Assembly (NCBI GenBank): GCA_905215145.1
Contig: CAJMOW010000005.1
Coordinates: 1 to 43,579, forward strand
Source: an uncultured bacterium
GTDB taxonomy: Bacteria; Bacillota_I; Bacilli_A; RF39; UBA660
DNA length: 43,579 bases
Reading direction: 5' to 3'
A model generated the notes under the pieces. That model worked only from the letters and a program-made list of their open reading frames with translations, did no database searches and was not told the DNA's origin. Below, one piece after another: positions 12,301 through 22,900 of this stretch. Numbering within the stretch: position 1 is the first letter of the stretch; each line of letters opens with the position of its first letter. The translations under genes and the position numbers were made by a program.

Positions 12301-14652
12301 TACAGTAGTCTTCTTTCCATCCAAGTTACCTAATAACTCATTCTCTATAGGATTATCTCCTTTAGGTTTGGAAGGACTTTTAGGTGTATAAGGAGCAGCT
12401 TTAGCAGCTGGTTCAGGAGATTGAGGTGTTTCTTCAGAATTTATTGGAGAAGGAGTATACCCTTCCAATTCTGAATCCAAAGCAGCCATTCTGATTTCTT
12501 TGAAGGTGTTAATAATACGTTCCTGACTAGGAGTTACAGAGGTTCTATCTTCCTTAATAAGATTCTTCTCTTTTACATATGCAGATAATCCATTATTAAT
12601 AATGTAAGTTCCTTCTTTAGAACGAGACATCATAGTATAGAAGGATTTAGCAAAATTAATAAGGTCTGCCCAGTCAGTAGAATCGTATTTAGCAAAGTCT
12701 ACATCAATAATGAAGTGAGCAGCTTCTGAGCCTTGTACAGATTTAGGAGTGTATACCTTGATTCTACTATCATTCATTCTCTGAATTAACTGATATGTAG
12801 GAGAGTTTTCATTATCATATACATAACCTATTTCACCATCAGCTTCCAATAATGCCTTAATATCTTCCTCTGAAATTTCATTTACTATCTTCTCTCCATT
12901 TAGTGGATTGTCATCGTCTTGATAATGTTTCAGAATTAAATTACTAGTAATTTCATTGAATATTCTATCTCTGACTTCTGCATCATTATCAGCGGTCACA
13001 TTGTCCTTATTAAAGTTGATCCTACTAAGAATCGCATTAACCTGCTTATTATTATCGTCCTTCTGAACATTAGTAATACGTAAGCTAATATCCAGTTTAG
13101 GAGTTCTAACCGTTAATGCTTCAGTTGGTTTAACATTATATATACTAGTTTCTACATTCTCATATCCATTCTGATTTAAATCCCCTAATAGTATTATTGT
13201 AACACCATTCTTGGATGCCCAATCAGATAAGAATTGCATATAAACACTATTAACCCAAGTAGCTTCATCAATAAACAGCAATCTAGGAGTAGCATTATCA
13301 CTATATTCTATATCAGACTTAGCAACTGCTACAGTGTATCCTTGCTTAAGTTCATTAAATTCTACCAAGTCATATAATTTAGATTCAGTATTAGAGCTAT
13401 TAATGTCCTTACTAAGTTCACCATAAGTCTCATCACCTAAGACATGTCTCATTAAACCTTCTACAGTAAAAGATTTTCCATCACTTCCTAGAGAACTTAC
13501 CAAGTTATTAACTTGTTGCTCAGACGGACCAACCTTCCACACAGTAGAATTAGGGTTAATTTTAGTAACGATTCCCTGTACCAACTTAGCAATTACCGCT
13601 GTTTTACCAGCACCTCCGATACCATTAACCATTACAGTATTGAAGTACTTTAGTAATTCACTACCGGGTTGGCCTTTAGGAACATTAATATTATCTATAG
13701 CAGCATTCATTACTTCTGGATTAACTGCCATAGCTGTAGACATGTAAGCAGCATATTCTTGGGCAAATAAGGGAGCATAGGTAGCTTCTGAATCAGCAAG
13801 AGTCTCCCTTAAGTAGTAATCAAAATCAGACTTCTTAAATGCTAATGTGGCATGCAACCACATATAAATGTCAAAGTCTTCTATATATTCTGTTTCCGGG
13901 CTAAACCTAGTGTTATTTTGATTTACTAAACTAGACATATTGAATTTAGCCCCTAAATTAGAGAACATAGCTTTAAGTACTGTACTTACTGATTCTCCAC
14001 TTTCAGATACTATTTTATGGAAAGTATCATAAAGCTTGTTCTGTAAGTTAGCCAATTCGACGGATATTGCTGGATTATCATAGGCTGCTTCGTCAATATT
14101 GTCCAAGGTTGGGGTAGATATTTCATCTAGACCTGCAAATAACTTGGTTCCGTTATATTCTAAGTCTTTTAGGAATCCATATTTACCATTGCCTCTTAAT
14201 ACATCATATAGCAATTTAGATATCTTTTGACCAGTTCTAGCATGTTTACTAAACTGATTTACCCCATTCATTATAGATAAATCAGTTAAGAACAGCAACT
14301 GATTAATAATTTTATCCAATTCTATATTCATCATGGCTGCCACATCGTCCCTAATAACTCCATATTTCTCTTCTTTAGGGAAGTATGTTTCTAAGAAGTG
14401 GTTCATAAGAGCATTATGTCCAAATGGCCTATCAATATCCAAATCAGCAGTAGAACTAGAATAGATTACTGATTTAAGCATATTAATTGCTGTAATAGCA
14501 TCTTCTATTTCCTTCTCTTTATTACCATCTAGAATATAATCAGATACAGTAGGCGCTGCTTCAAATCTCCTTTTCTCATTCTCTATAAGGTCTATAATAT
14601 TAGAAGTGCTTCCAAATACAGTTCTAGTAAAATCCTGAAGATAATCATACAC
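9337..14652 (-). CDS. Giant virion-associated protein with SF1 helicase domain
   Basis: 1771 aa. Residues about 335-690 carry the ordered motifs of a superfamily 1 helicase: Walker A GIGGAGKT (344-351, K350), Walker B FIDEAT (D462/E463), motif III GDLNQ (490-494, ending Q494), a motif-V-like SVQGSEAAH (Q640) and motif VI YTMMSRSK (arginine finger candidate R677). A Pro/Ser/Lys-rich linker follows at about 735-775, then roughly 1000 residues without a recognisable domain. The gene lies between the 1152-aa cargo-type protein and the RNA polymerase, with spacings of nine and six bases, so it is probably made and packaged with the polymerase. An attractive inference is that it unwinds or moves along entering DNA for the polymerase; an ATP-driven role in replication is an alternative. 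The start is GTG at 14652; the next in-frame ATG is about 47 codons further on. Confidence 0.8.
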   Translation of the reverse strand: MYDYLQDFTRTVFGSTSNIIDLIENEKRRFEAAPTVSDYILDGNKEKEIEDAITAINMLKSVIYSSSTADLDIDRPFGHNALMNHFLETYFPKEEKYGVIRDDVAAMMNIELDKIINQLLFLTDLSIMNGVNQFSKHARTGQKISKLLYDVLRGNGKYGFLKDLEYNGTKLFAGLDEISTPTLDNIDEAAYDNPAISVELANLQNKLYDTFHKIVSESGESVSTVLKAMFSNLGAKFNMSSLVNQNNTRFSPETEYIEDFDIYMWLHATLAFKKSDFDYYLRETLADSEATYAPLFAQEYAAYMSTAMAVNPEVMNAAIDNINVPKGQPGSELLKYFNTVMVNGIGGAGKTAVIAKLVQGIVTKINPNSTVWKVGPSEQQVNNLVSSLGSDGKSFTVEGLMRHVLGDETYGELSKDINSSNTESKLYDLVEFNELKQGYTVAVAKSDIEYSDNATPRLLFIDEATWVNSVYMQFLSDWASKNGVTIILLGDLNQNGYENVETSIYNVKPTEALTVRTPKLDISLRITNVQKDDNNKQVNAILSRINFNKDNVTADNDAEVRDRIFNEITSNLILKHYQDDDNPLNGEKIVNEISEEDIKALLEADGEIGYVYDNENSPTYQLIQRMNDSRIKVYTPKSVQGSEAAHFIIDVDFAKYDSTDWADLINFAKSFYTMMSRSKEGTYIINNGLSAYVKEKNLIKEDRTSVTPSQERIINTFKEIRMAALDSELEGYTPSPINSEETPQSPEPAAKAAPYTPKSPSKPKGDNPIENELLGNLDGKKTTVLDSEIEGVMSGIRAYGWYMRYGMLENEDGTFDRVVKDDIIDDLNVFTKNGIHYTANQLITPKSLLVDIRNYLTFGEKFDEDFLQRLSDSGNAYLAKLGLDVWNNGSFYLEVRKDDTSTTGTDIARDKQGYDKTKVESTAFNIVYRVSIDGGKDIQFTMGKLTNPDTWQKWDKAHGNKLDAAISKYRKWYKNMQEWSNSNPTSSKYFKINKSDITFSRATRLKEVPGQTWNLNELQEAFPNALISPMYGYTGQGGVAMIDKSVRGKGIVFATTNKHLKIDGEKVTESNLADMYIKMQKKRARAFDEAKSRGLSNEEANAEVADRVPPIIRAIVATPNGSFINDYFTLSFSDLTSTDDDGKSKLDIQQVKDYIGTYGSNTTAARMLVALWNYRAGLNNFLDAYKTYMSTNNLSEVRGQTEVDKFNGLLDQSVVNGAKRVPWNPSTYNGFMFRLTYADAIKANAPGMVVRPINLSENEWKEFNAGSKVSRKLTYGVYIDPAVAKAQYTILNEIFDVLGKYISLPKDTNFTIRTEGRNMDNILEQLISDNGEIEFSDGVRTVKHAASALGNMGGSFKVVSLLSSIYKMYTKGYKAGDAYSFTAKGPDGKPIETRLEATNVRIGEAVRDAGRTSAFSVLNNMFNVILHGTPTIKEGAPTTTYAPFIDGIFYTPRFQTSHDSQPSDFYPTRNNLDQFHIDVAIESPNFEITIDPTGLKEVEFKDDILHAKRDEFNSRMNLSTMGALSNVSGYESLQDLADRAKSRYETEGDAAINDIIKEYSSSVAVKLSDAVNNRQLKMNNDTVLSIYTTVLDTGLLTINSYSTLLDEINKKSPSVLPKKVDGSIDNSAIQNVEYNGSNLEEFTVTLQGGQTIKGSILDGKVEITDTTMYEIPFDPTREQKLKIFADTLNDFDNLRESEIADLINTLMSLSSVTPEQAQAILDKAKLVDSHFEGLLTDEQLDNDDLIDVQEYISSLASNKNIIDSQGCKFNI

Positions 14653-14661
14653 TGGACTAGT

Positions 14662-17600
14662 TTAAGTTTTAAGCACATCACTACGTAGTTGCAATACTGT
14701 TGCATTGTACGGGTTGGCTAGTACTTCACTATTTATTTTTTTAGCAGCATCCTGATATATCTTCTCCATGTTATTAATACGCTCTTCAGTGTACTTCATA
14801 ACATTATCTGCATCTTCAGACTCATAATATTCTCCTATGGCATCAAAATAATCCAAAGTTTCATTAATAAGTTGTTTCTTGTATTCTTCAGAATTAATAA
14901 CATCATGGATTTCCTTGTTTATGTCTTCTAGGTTCTCTCCATTAACTTTCTCTAATGTTTCTATTAGTTTATCCATCAATGGATCAGGAAGTAAGTTACC
15001 ACTAGCATCGACGTTTCTACTAATAATCCCATTAGCGAACATATTACCTAAAACAGTCATAACTGCTCGTTCGTTAGAGATTTTATCACCAAGAACACTA
15101 AGTAGTAAGTCTTTAGTCTCGGCATCCATAAATCCATAGCCTTGTGCCATTTGAATTACTCCTTGAACTCTTCCTAACACTTCTTGGTTGTACAGTTCAG
15201 TTTGTTGTAACCTAGCTTCAGCCTCTTCATCAGATTCGTTGTCCTTTCTGTCAAATACTTGTCTAGTAAACTTCTTATTAAGAACCCAGTCAATGTTACG
15301 GTCTACTCCAAATCTAGATTGGAGTTCTTGCTCAGTAACATCCTCCAGATTAAGTCTATCTATAGTAGCCTTTAAATCAATCATAGTTGAGAATACTTCC
15401 TTTCTAAATTTGTAATATTCATCAACTGAGATACTACCTTCTTGAAGCTTGTTAGAGAACTCTTTATTAACCTTCTTATATATACCATAAGCAGCATCTA
15501 GAGCTTCCATCTTATCTTGCTTCAGATATGCTTCGTATTTAGGTTTCAGAGATTCTATTTGTTCTTCTGATAAATCCTGGAAGTTCTGTTTAGTATCAAA
15601 TTCAGCAAAATCCTTAAATGTAGCTGCGTAATACTGATGATTGGCTAAATTATCTATAGCAAACAACATTTGATCTGTATAATACTCAGAGAATGAACCG
15701 TCCAAGAATTTCTGCTTTTGAAGTTGTAAATCAGAATATTCTTGCTGCAGTCTTTGTAAATCAGCTTGATAAACTGACCCTTTCTTGTCTGTGTCATTTG
15801 TCTTATGCTCCAGATCTGCTATTTCGTTGCGTTTCTCAACTATTTTAGAAGTAAGGGTATTAAAATCTTGAAGCATTTTACCATTATAGCCATTAAGAAT
15901 AGCCTTACCGAATTTCTGACCATCGGATACCTCAATGCTAGCTAAAGCCTTCATTCTAACATCACTCATTACCATTTTGTCTAATAGCTGTTCGTCGGAT
16001 AGTCCCATACCTTCTTGGTTAATAACAGCATCTAGATGTTGAAAGTAGCTCTTAGTGAGATTGTACACTGCTTCATTTTGATTGTCTGCTCCACTAGTAG
16101 GAGATGTCCATACAGTACCTTCCTTAGTATCCTCAGTCTTAGTAGCAGATAGATTCTTGTTACCTAATTTACCCTTCTTCTTAAGATTATTAAGCTCTTC
16201 TATTAGTTCATTAGTACGCCCATTTCTGATTAGATATATAAGCTCTTGATTAGTTTGCTCATTAGTAGCTCTATGATTATTTACTATGTCTACACCATGG
16301 AATATAGCACCACCAATAGCTCCTCCGAAGAAACTCATTCCGTATCTTTCAAATGCATTCTCTCCAGCATTTAACTTATTCTTGCTCTCAGTAAAGCCCA
16401 TCTCTTGAGCCCAATTAAATGTAGCTTTAGCCAAGTCAACTACAGCTTCTTCAGACATTTCCTCTAGACCTTCAGTAAGCATCTTCTGAGCAAACCCAGT
16501 AGTATGATTTCTAACATCAGACCAATAGTCGGAAGACTTCTTTTTAGCTGTATCAAAGAATTTAGCTAGCTTCTTAGGTTGTGGTATATTAGATTTAGCT
16601 AATGTCTGGAATCCCTTATTAACTTCCTCTGCAACCTCTTTAATTGCTTGTCTGTAAGCAGGTACAGAAGTTTTAAGCTCTGGGAAGAATATTTCGCCAA
16701 GACCAGTTCTATCAACTGCATACATACCCGCAACAGCACCCCATGCAATAGCAGCTGCTTCAGCTCTAGTAGCTCCTTGTTCAATGGCATCCTCAAAAGA
16801 CTCTAGACCCTGCATCATTGCCATATAACCAAGTGCAGTATTTGCTGCCATTCTATTATTTCTCTTAAGAATGGTTTCAAACGCTTTAGCAGCCTTTAGC
16901 TGATTCATTTCTATGACACTGCCAGCTACGTTCTTATACTTCTCTGGATTCTTAAGTAATATTTCGGCAGCTTCTTCTCCTGCTTTGGCTAAAGCAGCTC
17001 TTTGTTTGGCTTCTGTTCCAAGTAATTTATGAATACCTTGGAATATAGTTCTCTGCTGTGCCCACTGCAAAGCTACATCCGTCACTAAATCAAAGAAGTT
17101 CTCAGTTGAAATTAAGTTCTGCTGAGAATATTCAGATTTAGAACCTTTAAATGTTCTGCCTATACCCTGTAATAAGTTGGCAGTAGGAGTGTCTTGATTT
17201 AATCCTATAGTGGATTTATAGATTGTAGGAAGAATATCCATTAATTGAGCACCAATCATGGCACCTCCATATACAGTATTAACGTAGGGAACAAATAGAG
17301 GAGCTATTGCAGCTACTGTCTTCATTACAGTACCAGTAACTGATTTATCAAGTCCGTCAGAATCGAAGAAATCATATTTATTAGCAGCCGAACCATCTAC
17401 AGTAAATGAATCAAATGCCGATTTAAATTTACGTCCGTATGCTTCTCTTCCTCCTAGGGTCTCGTAGTAGTAAGTACCTTCATCGTTATATTTTAAGTCT
17501 CCCTTATTATGCTTAACAACTCTTCCAGTAAATGGATCTGTATGTTCTCCATCTTCATCCCACTGTGCAAGAACTAAAGGTTCACCTAATGACGCTAAGA

Positions 17601-18120
17601 AACCTACTGGATTACCAAATAGTATATTATCATTAGGTGTATATTCCTTATACTTCCCAGTTTTATAGTCGTATACCTTTTGAGTTTGAGCTAGTTCAGA
17701 GGCAGTCCATTCTCTATTGTCAGTCCTTCCTATTTGAGATACACCAGTCTTTAATCTATCTGGATTGAGTACTTTAGTTACATTAAAATTAATGTCCCTA
17801 ACTTTACCATCCTCTGGTCTTAACTGAGAATAAGGATCCCAATCAGCATCATCCATAATACTTTCCTCAAACTCATCATTAGCAAACTTTTGATAAGTTT
17901 GAGCGGCAGCATCATACACTTTATTAAAGGATACTTCATCAAACTTACCTTCATCATCCTTAAATTTATCTTGGACATATTTACTATTCTTATAGGTATT
18001 TCTATCTAATAATCCAGTATTGTCGGCAGTTAATCCTACATCTCTAAAATTTCCAGGAGTAAACGAAGGATTATCTATCTGCGCTATGAACCAATCATTA
18101 GGTTTCTTTACGTTATTCAT
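14662..18120 (-). CDS. Crassvirus cargo-type virion protein (1152 aa)
   Basis: A conserved-looking giant protein of the crassvirus cargo block. The N-terminal region begins MNNVKKPNDWFIAQIDNP and contains FRDVGLTADNT, a pattern I associate with large packaged proteins of crAss-like phages. Residues about 260-305 form the only long hydrophobic stretch (VAAIAPLFVPYVNTVYGG…), a possible membrane-active segment for DNA ejection. A second Ala/Gly-rich patch is near 590-610 (SFFGGAIGGAIFHG). Residues about 740-820 are rich in Lys, Glu, Asp, Leu and Gln and look like coiled coil. No enzymatic motif is visible. It starts with ATG two bases after the 606-aa gene and ends just before the helicase-domain gene, so it belongs to the same transcript. 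Role inferred: structural protein stored in the capsid or tail and ejected with the DNA. Confidence 0.7.
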   Translation of the reverse strand: MNNVKKPNDWFIAQIDNPSFTPGNFRDVGLTADNTGLLDRNTYKNSKYVQDKFKDDEGKFDEVSFNKVYDAAAQTYQKFANDEFEESIMDDADWDPYSQLRPEDGKVRDINFNVTKVLNPDRLKTGVSQIGRTDNREWTASELAQTQKVYDYKTGKYKEYTPNDNILFGNPVGFLASLGEPLVLAQWDEDGEHTDPFTGRVVKHNKGDLKYNDEGTYYYETLGGREAYGRKFKSAFDSFTVDGSAANKYDFFDSDGLDKSVTGTVMKTVAAIAPLFVPYVNTVYGGAMIGAQLMDILPTIYKSTIGLNQDTPTANLLQGIGRTFKGSKSEYSQQNLISTENFFDLVTDVALQWAQQRTIFQGIHKLLGTEAKQRAALAKAGEEAAEILLKNPEKYKNVAGSVIEMNQLKAAKAFETILKRNNRMAANTALGYMAMMQGLESFEDAIEQGATRAEAAAIAWGAVAGMYAVDRTGLGEIFFPELKTSVPAYRQAIKEVAEEVNKGFQTLAKSNIPQPKKLAKFFDTAKKKSSDYWSDVRNHTTGFAQKMLTEGLEEMSEEAVVDLAKATFNWAQEMGFTESKNKLNAGENAFERYGMSFFGGAIGGAIFHGVDIVNNHRATNEQTNQELIYLIRNGRTNELIEELNNLKKKGKLGNKNLSATKTEDTKEGTVWTSPTSGADNQNEAVYNLTKSYFQHLDAVINQEGMGLSDEQLLDKMVMSDVRMKALASIEVSDGQKFGKAILNGYNGKMLQDFNTLTSKIVEKRNEIADLEHKTNDTDKKGSVYQADLQRLQQEYSDLQLQKQKFLDGSFSEYYTDQMLFAIDNLANHQYYAATFKDFAEFDTKQNFQDLSEEQIESLKPKYEAYLKQDKMEALDAAYGIYKKVNKEFSNKLQEGSISVDEYYKFRKEVFSTMIDLKATIDRLNLEDVTEQELQSRFGVDRNIDWVLNKKFTRQVFDRKDNESDEEAEARLQQTELYNQEVLGRVQGVIQMAQGYGFMDAETKDLLLSVLGDKISNERAVMTVLGNMFANGIISRNVDASGNLLPDPLMDKLIETLEKVNGENLEDINKEIHDVINSEEYKKQLINETLDYFDAIGEYYESEDADNVMKYTEERINNMEKIYQDAAKKINSEVLANPYNATVLQLRSDVLKT

Positions 18121-18122
18121 AT

Positions 18123-19943
18123 TTAGTCTAATTTAGATGTACTAGCTCCAGTAAATGTTGATAACTTCTTAGCTTGAGCAGCTTTACCTTTTATAATTCT
18201 CATATCTCCCCAATCCGCAGGAATTGTTGGATCTTCACCTGCTACATTAAGAGCTAAACCAGCACTTTCAAGTATAGGCATGTAAGCTACAGTTCTAAAC
18301 AGTTCACTTTCTGGAGTAATACCTAACTTACCTTTAAACAAATTCTTAATATTATCAGGGTCTACTTCAGGCATACTTCTGATATTAGTCATATACCCTT
18401 CCCCTGCTTTATCTACATCAATTACTCCACTCTTTCCACCAATCCAGCTATCACTACCTCCAGCTATTACATTAGTCATTAGGAATGGTCGGAACTTAGA
18501 AGGATTCCATATAAGTTCCCCATCTTTATTTTGATACATATAATCTCCTAAATTGTGAGTATTCAATATCTGTGATAGCTCAACGGCAGTTATATTATTG
18601 CCTCGCTCCTTGATTTCTTTCTGAGCCTCTATAAATTCCGGCATTAATTCAAAATCTGGGACAATCTTACCATTAGCATCATATGTGTATGGTAGTATAG
18701 CCCTAGCTAATTGTGTGCCATCATATAGTACCTGCCCAAGATTGGAAGAATCTACTCTCTGATTTCCTAGAGAAATAGAAGTAGTATCAACTATACCTCC
18801 AATTCCTGAATTTAATAAAGATTGTAATGACCCTTGCGGAACTACGTCACCTTTCTGGTCTAATGGCATCCCATAAATAACTGCATCAGTATGCATTTGA
18901 TATCCTTGACCCGGATTTACTATGTAAGTGGATTCTACTCCATTCTCTCCAGCATAATAAGACATTATGGGTTTCATACTCAAAGTCTTCTTATTACCAT
19001 TACTATCGGTATTAGCTCCAGTGGTAGCAGCTTTATCAAAATCAATTCCAATTTCACTAGTATTGTCAATTCCAGATGCAACCATATCAGCCACTAATTT
19101 ATAAGCACCTTTATTAGGGTCTAATCCGGCTAATGCAGCTTTACCTCTTAATAATGCCTTAGCATTAGTAGGCATTACAGAGATTAAATAATTTAAAGCA
19201 GTTACAGCTTTCCTAGATTGATCTGTATTCTTCTCTGTGATTTTATAAACACCATCTTCTCCAGCAGCTAATAATTCATCAATACCGTCTTTTATATCCT
19301 GGCCTTTCTTGGTTCTAAAGAATTCTTTTGAAGTACTATCCTTTCCAATTTTACTAATAAGTTCCCAAATAGTCTTATTAATACTCTCCATACTAACACC
19401 ATTAGCTATAGTAGTAGATATGTTATTAGCAAATGGGACATTATTAGCTCTCAGTTCAGCTAAATCTGCATTAGTAAGTACTCTATCACCTCTTTCTAAA
19501 GTAGATTTTAATTCCGGACCATCTTCTCCCATCACATAGTATCTACCATCTGTACTTACTGCCATTTCACCATAGGAACCATTCTTCTTAGATTCTTCTA
19601 TAGCCATCTTCCACTGCTCCTTACCCTCTCTAAGTCTAGCCATTAACTGTAGTGTACGTCTATAAGCAGTTGCAGTAGAATTTGGATCTAACGGATTATT
19701 CCTATTAGCAAACAAATTACTTACTTCGGAAGCCACAGCATCTACGTCACTAATGAGGCCTTCTTTGTATAGAGCTTGTAATAGGCTCTTATCTATACCT
19801 TCTGCCTTATCTTTAGTACTCTCTACATTATTAGAGCCTTCTGTATATGGAGCACTAGGCATTGGTTGTGGAACATTAGTGTAGCCAACGAAGGCGGGAA
19901 TACCCCCGCCTTGTAGCTTCTTAACTTTATTAATTATTTCCAT
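18123..19943 (-). CDS. Virion protein with tape-measure-like GExGPE motif (606 aa)
   Basis: The N terminus reads KVKKLQGGGIPAFVG, a Lys-x-Gln-Gly-Gly start seen in related form in other proteins of this block. Around residues 139-165 is MGEDGPELKSTLERGDRVL followed by TNADLAEL, which matches the GExGPE…E-x-G-D-R-V-L element common in phage tape-measure and other virion proteins; a close variant occurs in the 392-aa and 188-aa proteins of this window. The remainder is hydrophilic and Asn/Gly-rich with no catalytic signature. The ATG overlaps the end of the upstream 1624-aa gene by ten bases, implying coupled translation. Position and company suggest a packaged, ejected virion component. It is too short to be a tape measure for a long tail, and crassviruses are short-tailed, so the name describes the motif only. 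Confidence 0.65.
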   Translation of the reverse strand: MEIINKVKKLQGGGIPAFVGYTNVPQPMPSAPYTEGSNNVESTKDKAEGIDKSLLQALYKEGLISDVDAVASEVSNLFANRNNPLDPNSTATAYRRTLQLMARLREGKEQWKMAIEESKKNGSYGEMAVSTDGRYYVMGEDGPELKSTLERGDRVLTNADLAELRANNVPFANNISTTIANGVSMESINKTIWELISKIGKDSTSKEFFRTKKGQDIKDGIDELLAAGEDGVYKITEKNTDQSRKAVTALNYLISVMPTNAKALLRGKAALAGLDPNKGAYKLVADMVASGIDNTSEIGIDFDKAATTGANTDSNGNKKTLSMKPIMSYYAGENGVESTYIVNPGQGYQMHTDAVIYGMPLDQKGDVVPQGSLQSLLNSGIGGIVDTTSISLGNQRVDSSNLGQVLYDGTQLARAILPYTYDANGKIVPDFELMPEFIEAQKEIKERGNNITAVELSQILNTHNLGDYMYQNKDGELIWNPSKFRPFLMTNVIAGGSDSWIGGKSGVIDVDKAGEGYMTNIRSMPEVDPDNIKNLFKGKLGITPESELFRTVAYMPILESAGLALNVAGEDPTIPADWGDMRIIKGKAAQAKKLSTFTGASTSKLD

Positions 19944-22900
19944 GACATTCCTTTCTTAATCAGCTCAGCAGTTAAAGAAGACATATGCTTAATTAAATCT
20001 GCTTGTTGCTTTTTAGATTCGTTAATATTCTTATGGAGTTGTTTATTATCTTCTAGCATTCTCTTATTGAAGTCTCTTGCTCTTTGCATTATTATTCTAT
20101 CAGCTGAATTCATTTTAGCTCCAGACTTATTAAAAGGTATTTTAGCTTGAACTGGATTTACTTTCTCAAATAACCAAGGCATCTGAGTCAGTTTCTTTCT
20201 TTGAGCTAACATTTCCTGGTTCTGAGCATCGACTAATTGATAATAATCATTCATAGCAGCTTTCATTCCCTCTTGATCATTGTTCTTTTGAGCTTCAAGG
20301 TACCTATCTTGTAATGCTTGTAATTGAGGTCTATATTTAGTAGCACTAGCTAGTCTAGCCTGCTCTAAATCGAACTGCTTGCCAGCTGCCCTATTCTGTC
20401 TAAATCTTCCTTCAATGCCTGCTAAGTAAGGAGAAATTACTCTTTCATAGTTATTAGTAATTCTAGCAGAATCAATTTGTTTCTTAGCTGCATCAATTTG
20501 TAACATTGAAGCTCTGTTTCTATTGGCAACATCAGTTCTTCTAGCCTTAGCAGCGTCGGATTCTTGTTGTGCTAATGTTCTAGTTCTATTAAACATATCT
20601 GCATCCGCCATATCTCCTTGGAATCTCATCTGGGCAGCTCTGTTACCAGCTTCTAACTCTCCAGCTAACTGTAAGGAGCCATCGGAAGTTCTAGGTCTAG
20701 CAGCTAACGAGGTGAGATTAGAAGCCTGCTTATCAGCTGATACTTTAGCAAGATAGTTACCAGTAATAGGTACTACATTCTCATAGGTATCTACTAATAG
20801 TGGCTTTAATCCTTCTTTATATTTGTCTGCGGCTCTACGATTAGCTCTTAATCCTCCAACCATTCTACCTAAAGCAATAATATCTTCTGGTAGTGTTCTT
20901 AAACCAGACAGTACATTAGTAACTGCTTTACCCTTAGTATTTAATTTATAACTACCTGAATTATTTGTAGTTTTAATATCTTGAGGGGTGGCTTCTACGT
21001 CAGGAACTGTTTCGTCTAATAACCCTGTAGTTGCAATTGGAGTATTAGGAATATTAAATCCTTTACCATCAGTAATACCAGCCATCTTTAGTTTAGGCAT
21101 AAAATTTACCATACCTTGATTTAAATTCTTAATAACATCTATATCATCGGGAACTAAAGATCTCAATACATCCATTCCCTCCTTAGTAGTAGCTGCCGTA
21201 CCTAAATGTCTTAAGAACGTTTGATCTCCCTTAAGTCCATCTGCTGTCCACTGAGTTCCCTTGTCTGAACTGCCACCTCTACCAGTAATACGTCCTCTTC
21301 TTACTAAATCAGACATAGTGTCTTGATTAACAGAAGTAAGATTATTAAATGTAGTTTGATAAGCAGCTGCATTAGGATCATATGTAAGAGATATGTCACC
21401 AGGTTTAGAGGTACCAAATCCTAATTTAGCATAATCTCCCTGCATATTATTATACTTACTAGCATTAGCAGGAGTTATATTACCTAGAGTATTTTTAAGT
21501 CCTAAACTATTAAGTATATCATTATTCCAACTTAAATCATCTGCGGACCTAACGTTACGACGTTGTATTGGAGCAGCAGGAGATTGAAATTTAGGAATTA
21601 CCAATCCACCATCTGCCTTCTTGGTAACTCTATCATCCTTAGATTTCTTTTTAGTCTTAGGCTTAGTCTGCTTCTTAGGAAGTTCCCTCTTAATATGAGC
21701 AGTGCTACGTTTAGGAGGGTTAACAAGCTCCCATAAATATCTGGCATTCTTATCTGTAATAGTACTAGGATTAACAGTAATTTCAGTTGGAGTTGGTGGA
21801 GTATATATACTTCTTCTAGGAGTCACATCTTCATATCCAAAATCCTTCTTATTCTTAATTAATTCATCCCATACTTTATTATACTCGCGTTCAGGTATAG
21901 GTTGAAATATGTCTCTATAAGCATTCTCCTTACTAGTTCTAGCAGCTCCAGCTAACGGTCGTTTGGGAACTGGTTGATTAACAGCCCATGAAGCTAATGC
22001 CTCGTTCTTAGCTCTCTGAGTTTCTTTAGACACAGCTTGTCTACTAAGTCTGTCATTCTTAGCCACTTCTCTAGTTCTTGCAATATTTGTAGCAGCTCTA
22101 GAAGGCTTAAATTTAGAGTCGTCTACATCTGCCCTTTTACTAGCATCAGCCACAGCTTTCTCCTTGGTGTGTCTAATATAACCTTGTAATTCAGCATTCT
22201 CTTTAGTATATTCATTTCTCTTCCCAGTCGGAACCAAAGCAGTAGATTTAGCGTTAGAAGGTCTAGAGCTAGAAGGCTTAGTTTCAGTAGGACTATTAGC
22301 ATTTAACTTCCTGTATTTATAGGCATTATACCACTGAGGCACCTTTTCAAATCTAGGTATAGATGGGAAGCTTCTTTGCATATTTCCTGCAATCTGCTTC
22401 TCAGATGTAGAATATACTAATGGAACTTCTATCTCTCCTTTGGAAGTCATGACTTTCTTAGTTTTATTAAAATCATAGTCATGTCTTATGATAGAGTTAG
22501 TTCCCATTCTCCAATTAGCCTTCTTAGAAATGTTAAGATCATCATCCTTTAGCAATAACTGAAGAGCTGCATTTTGATCTGCTAATTTCTTATGACTTAC
22601 AATTTCATTATACTGATTAGCAGTTAACTTCTTCTCTCCCTTATTAGTAGTTATTTGATAGTCTCCAGTCTTAGCAGCATTCTTAAGGTTGCGTGACTGT
22701 ATTCCTCTTTTAATTCCTCTACCTCCACCTATTGCAATTTTAATAACTTCTGCAATGTTTCTATAATCATCTACTGTTAAGTCTTTAGGAGTACTTATTG
22801 CCTTTTGTAAAGATTGTATACCAGCTGTGCCGTAATTTCCAGCAGTAGCAATTGAAAGTAATCTAGGTGCCCACTTTACCACATTTTTAAGAACTCTACT

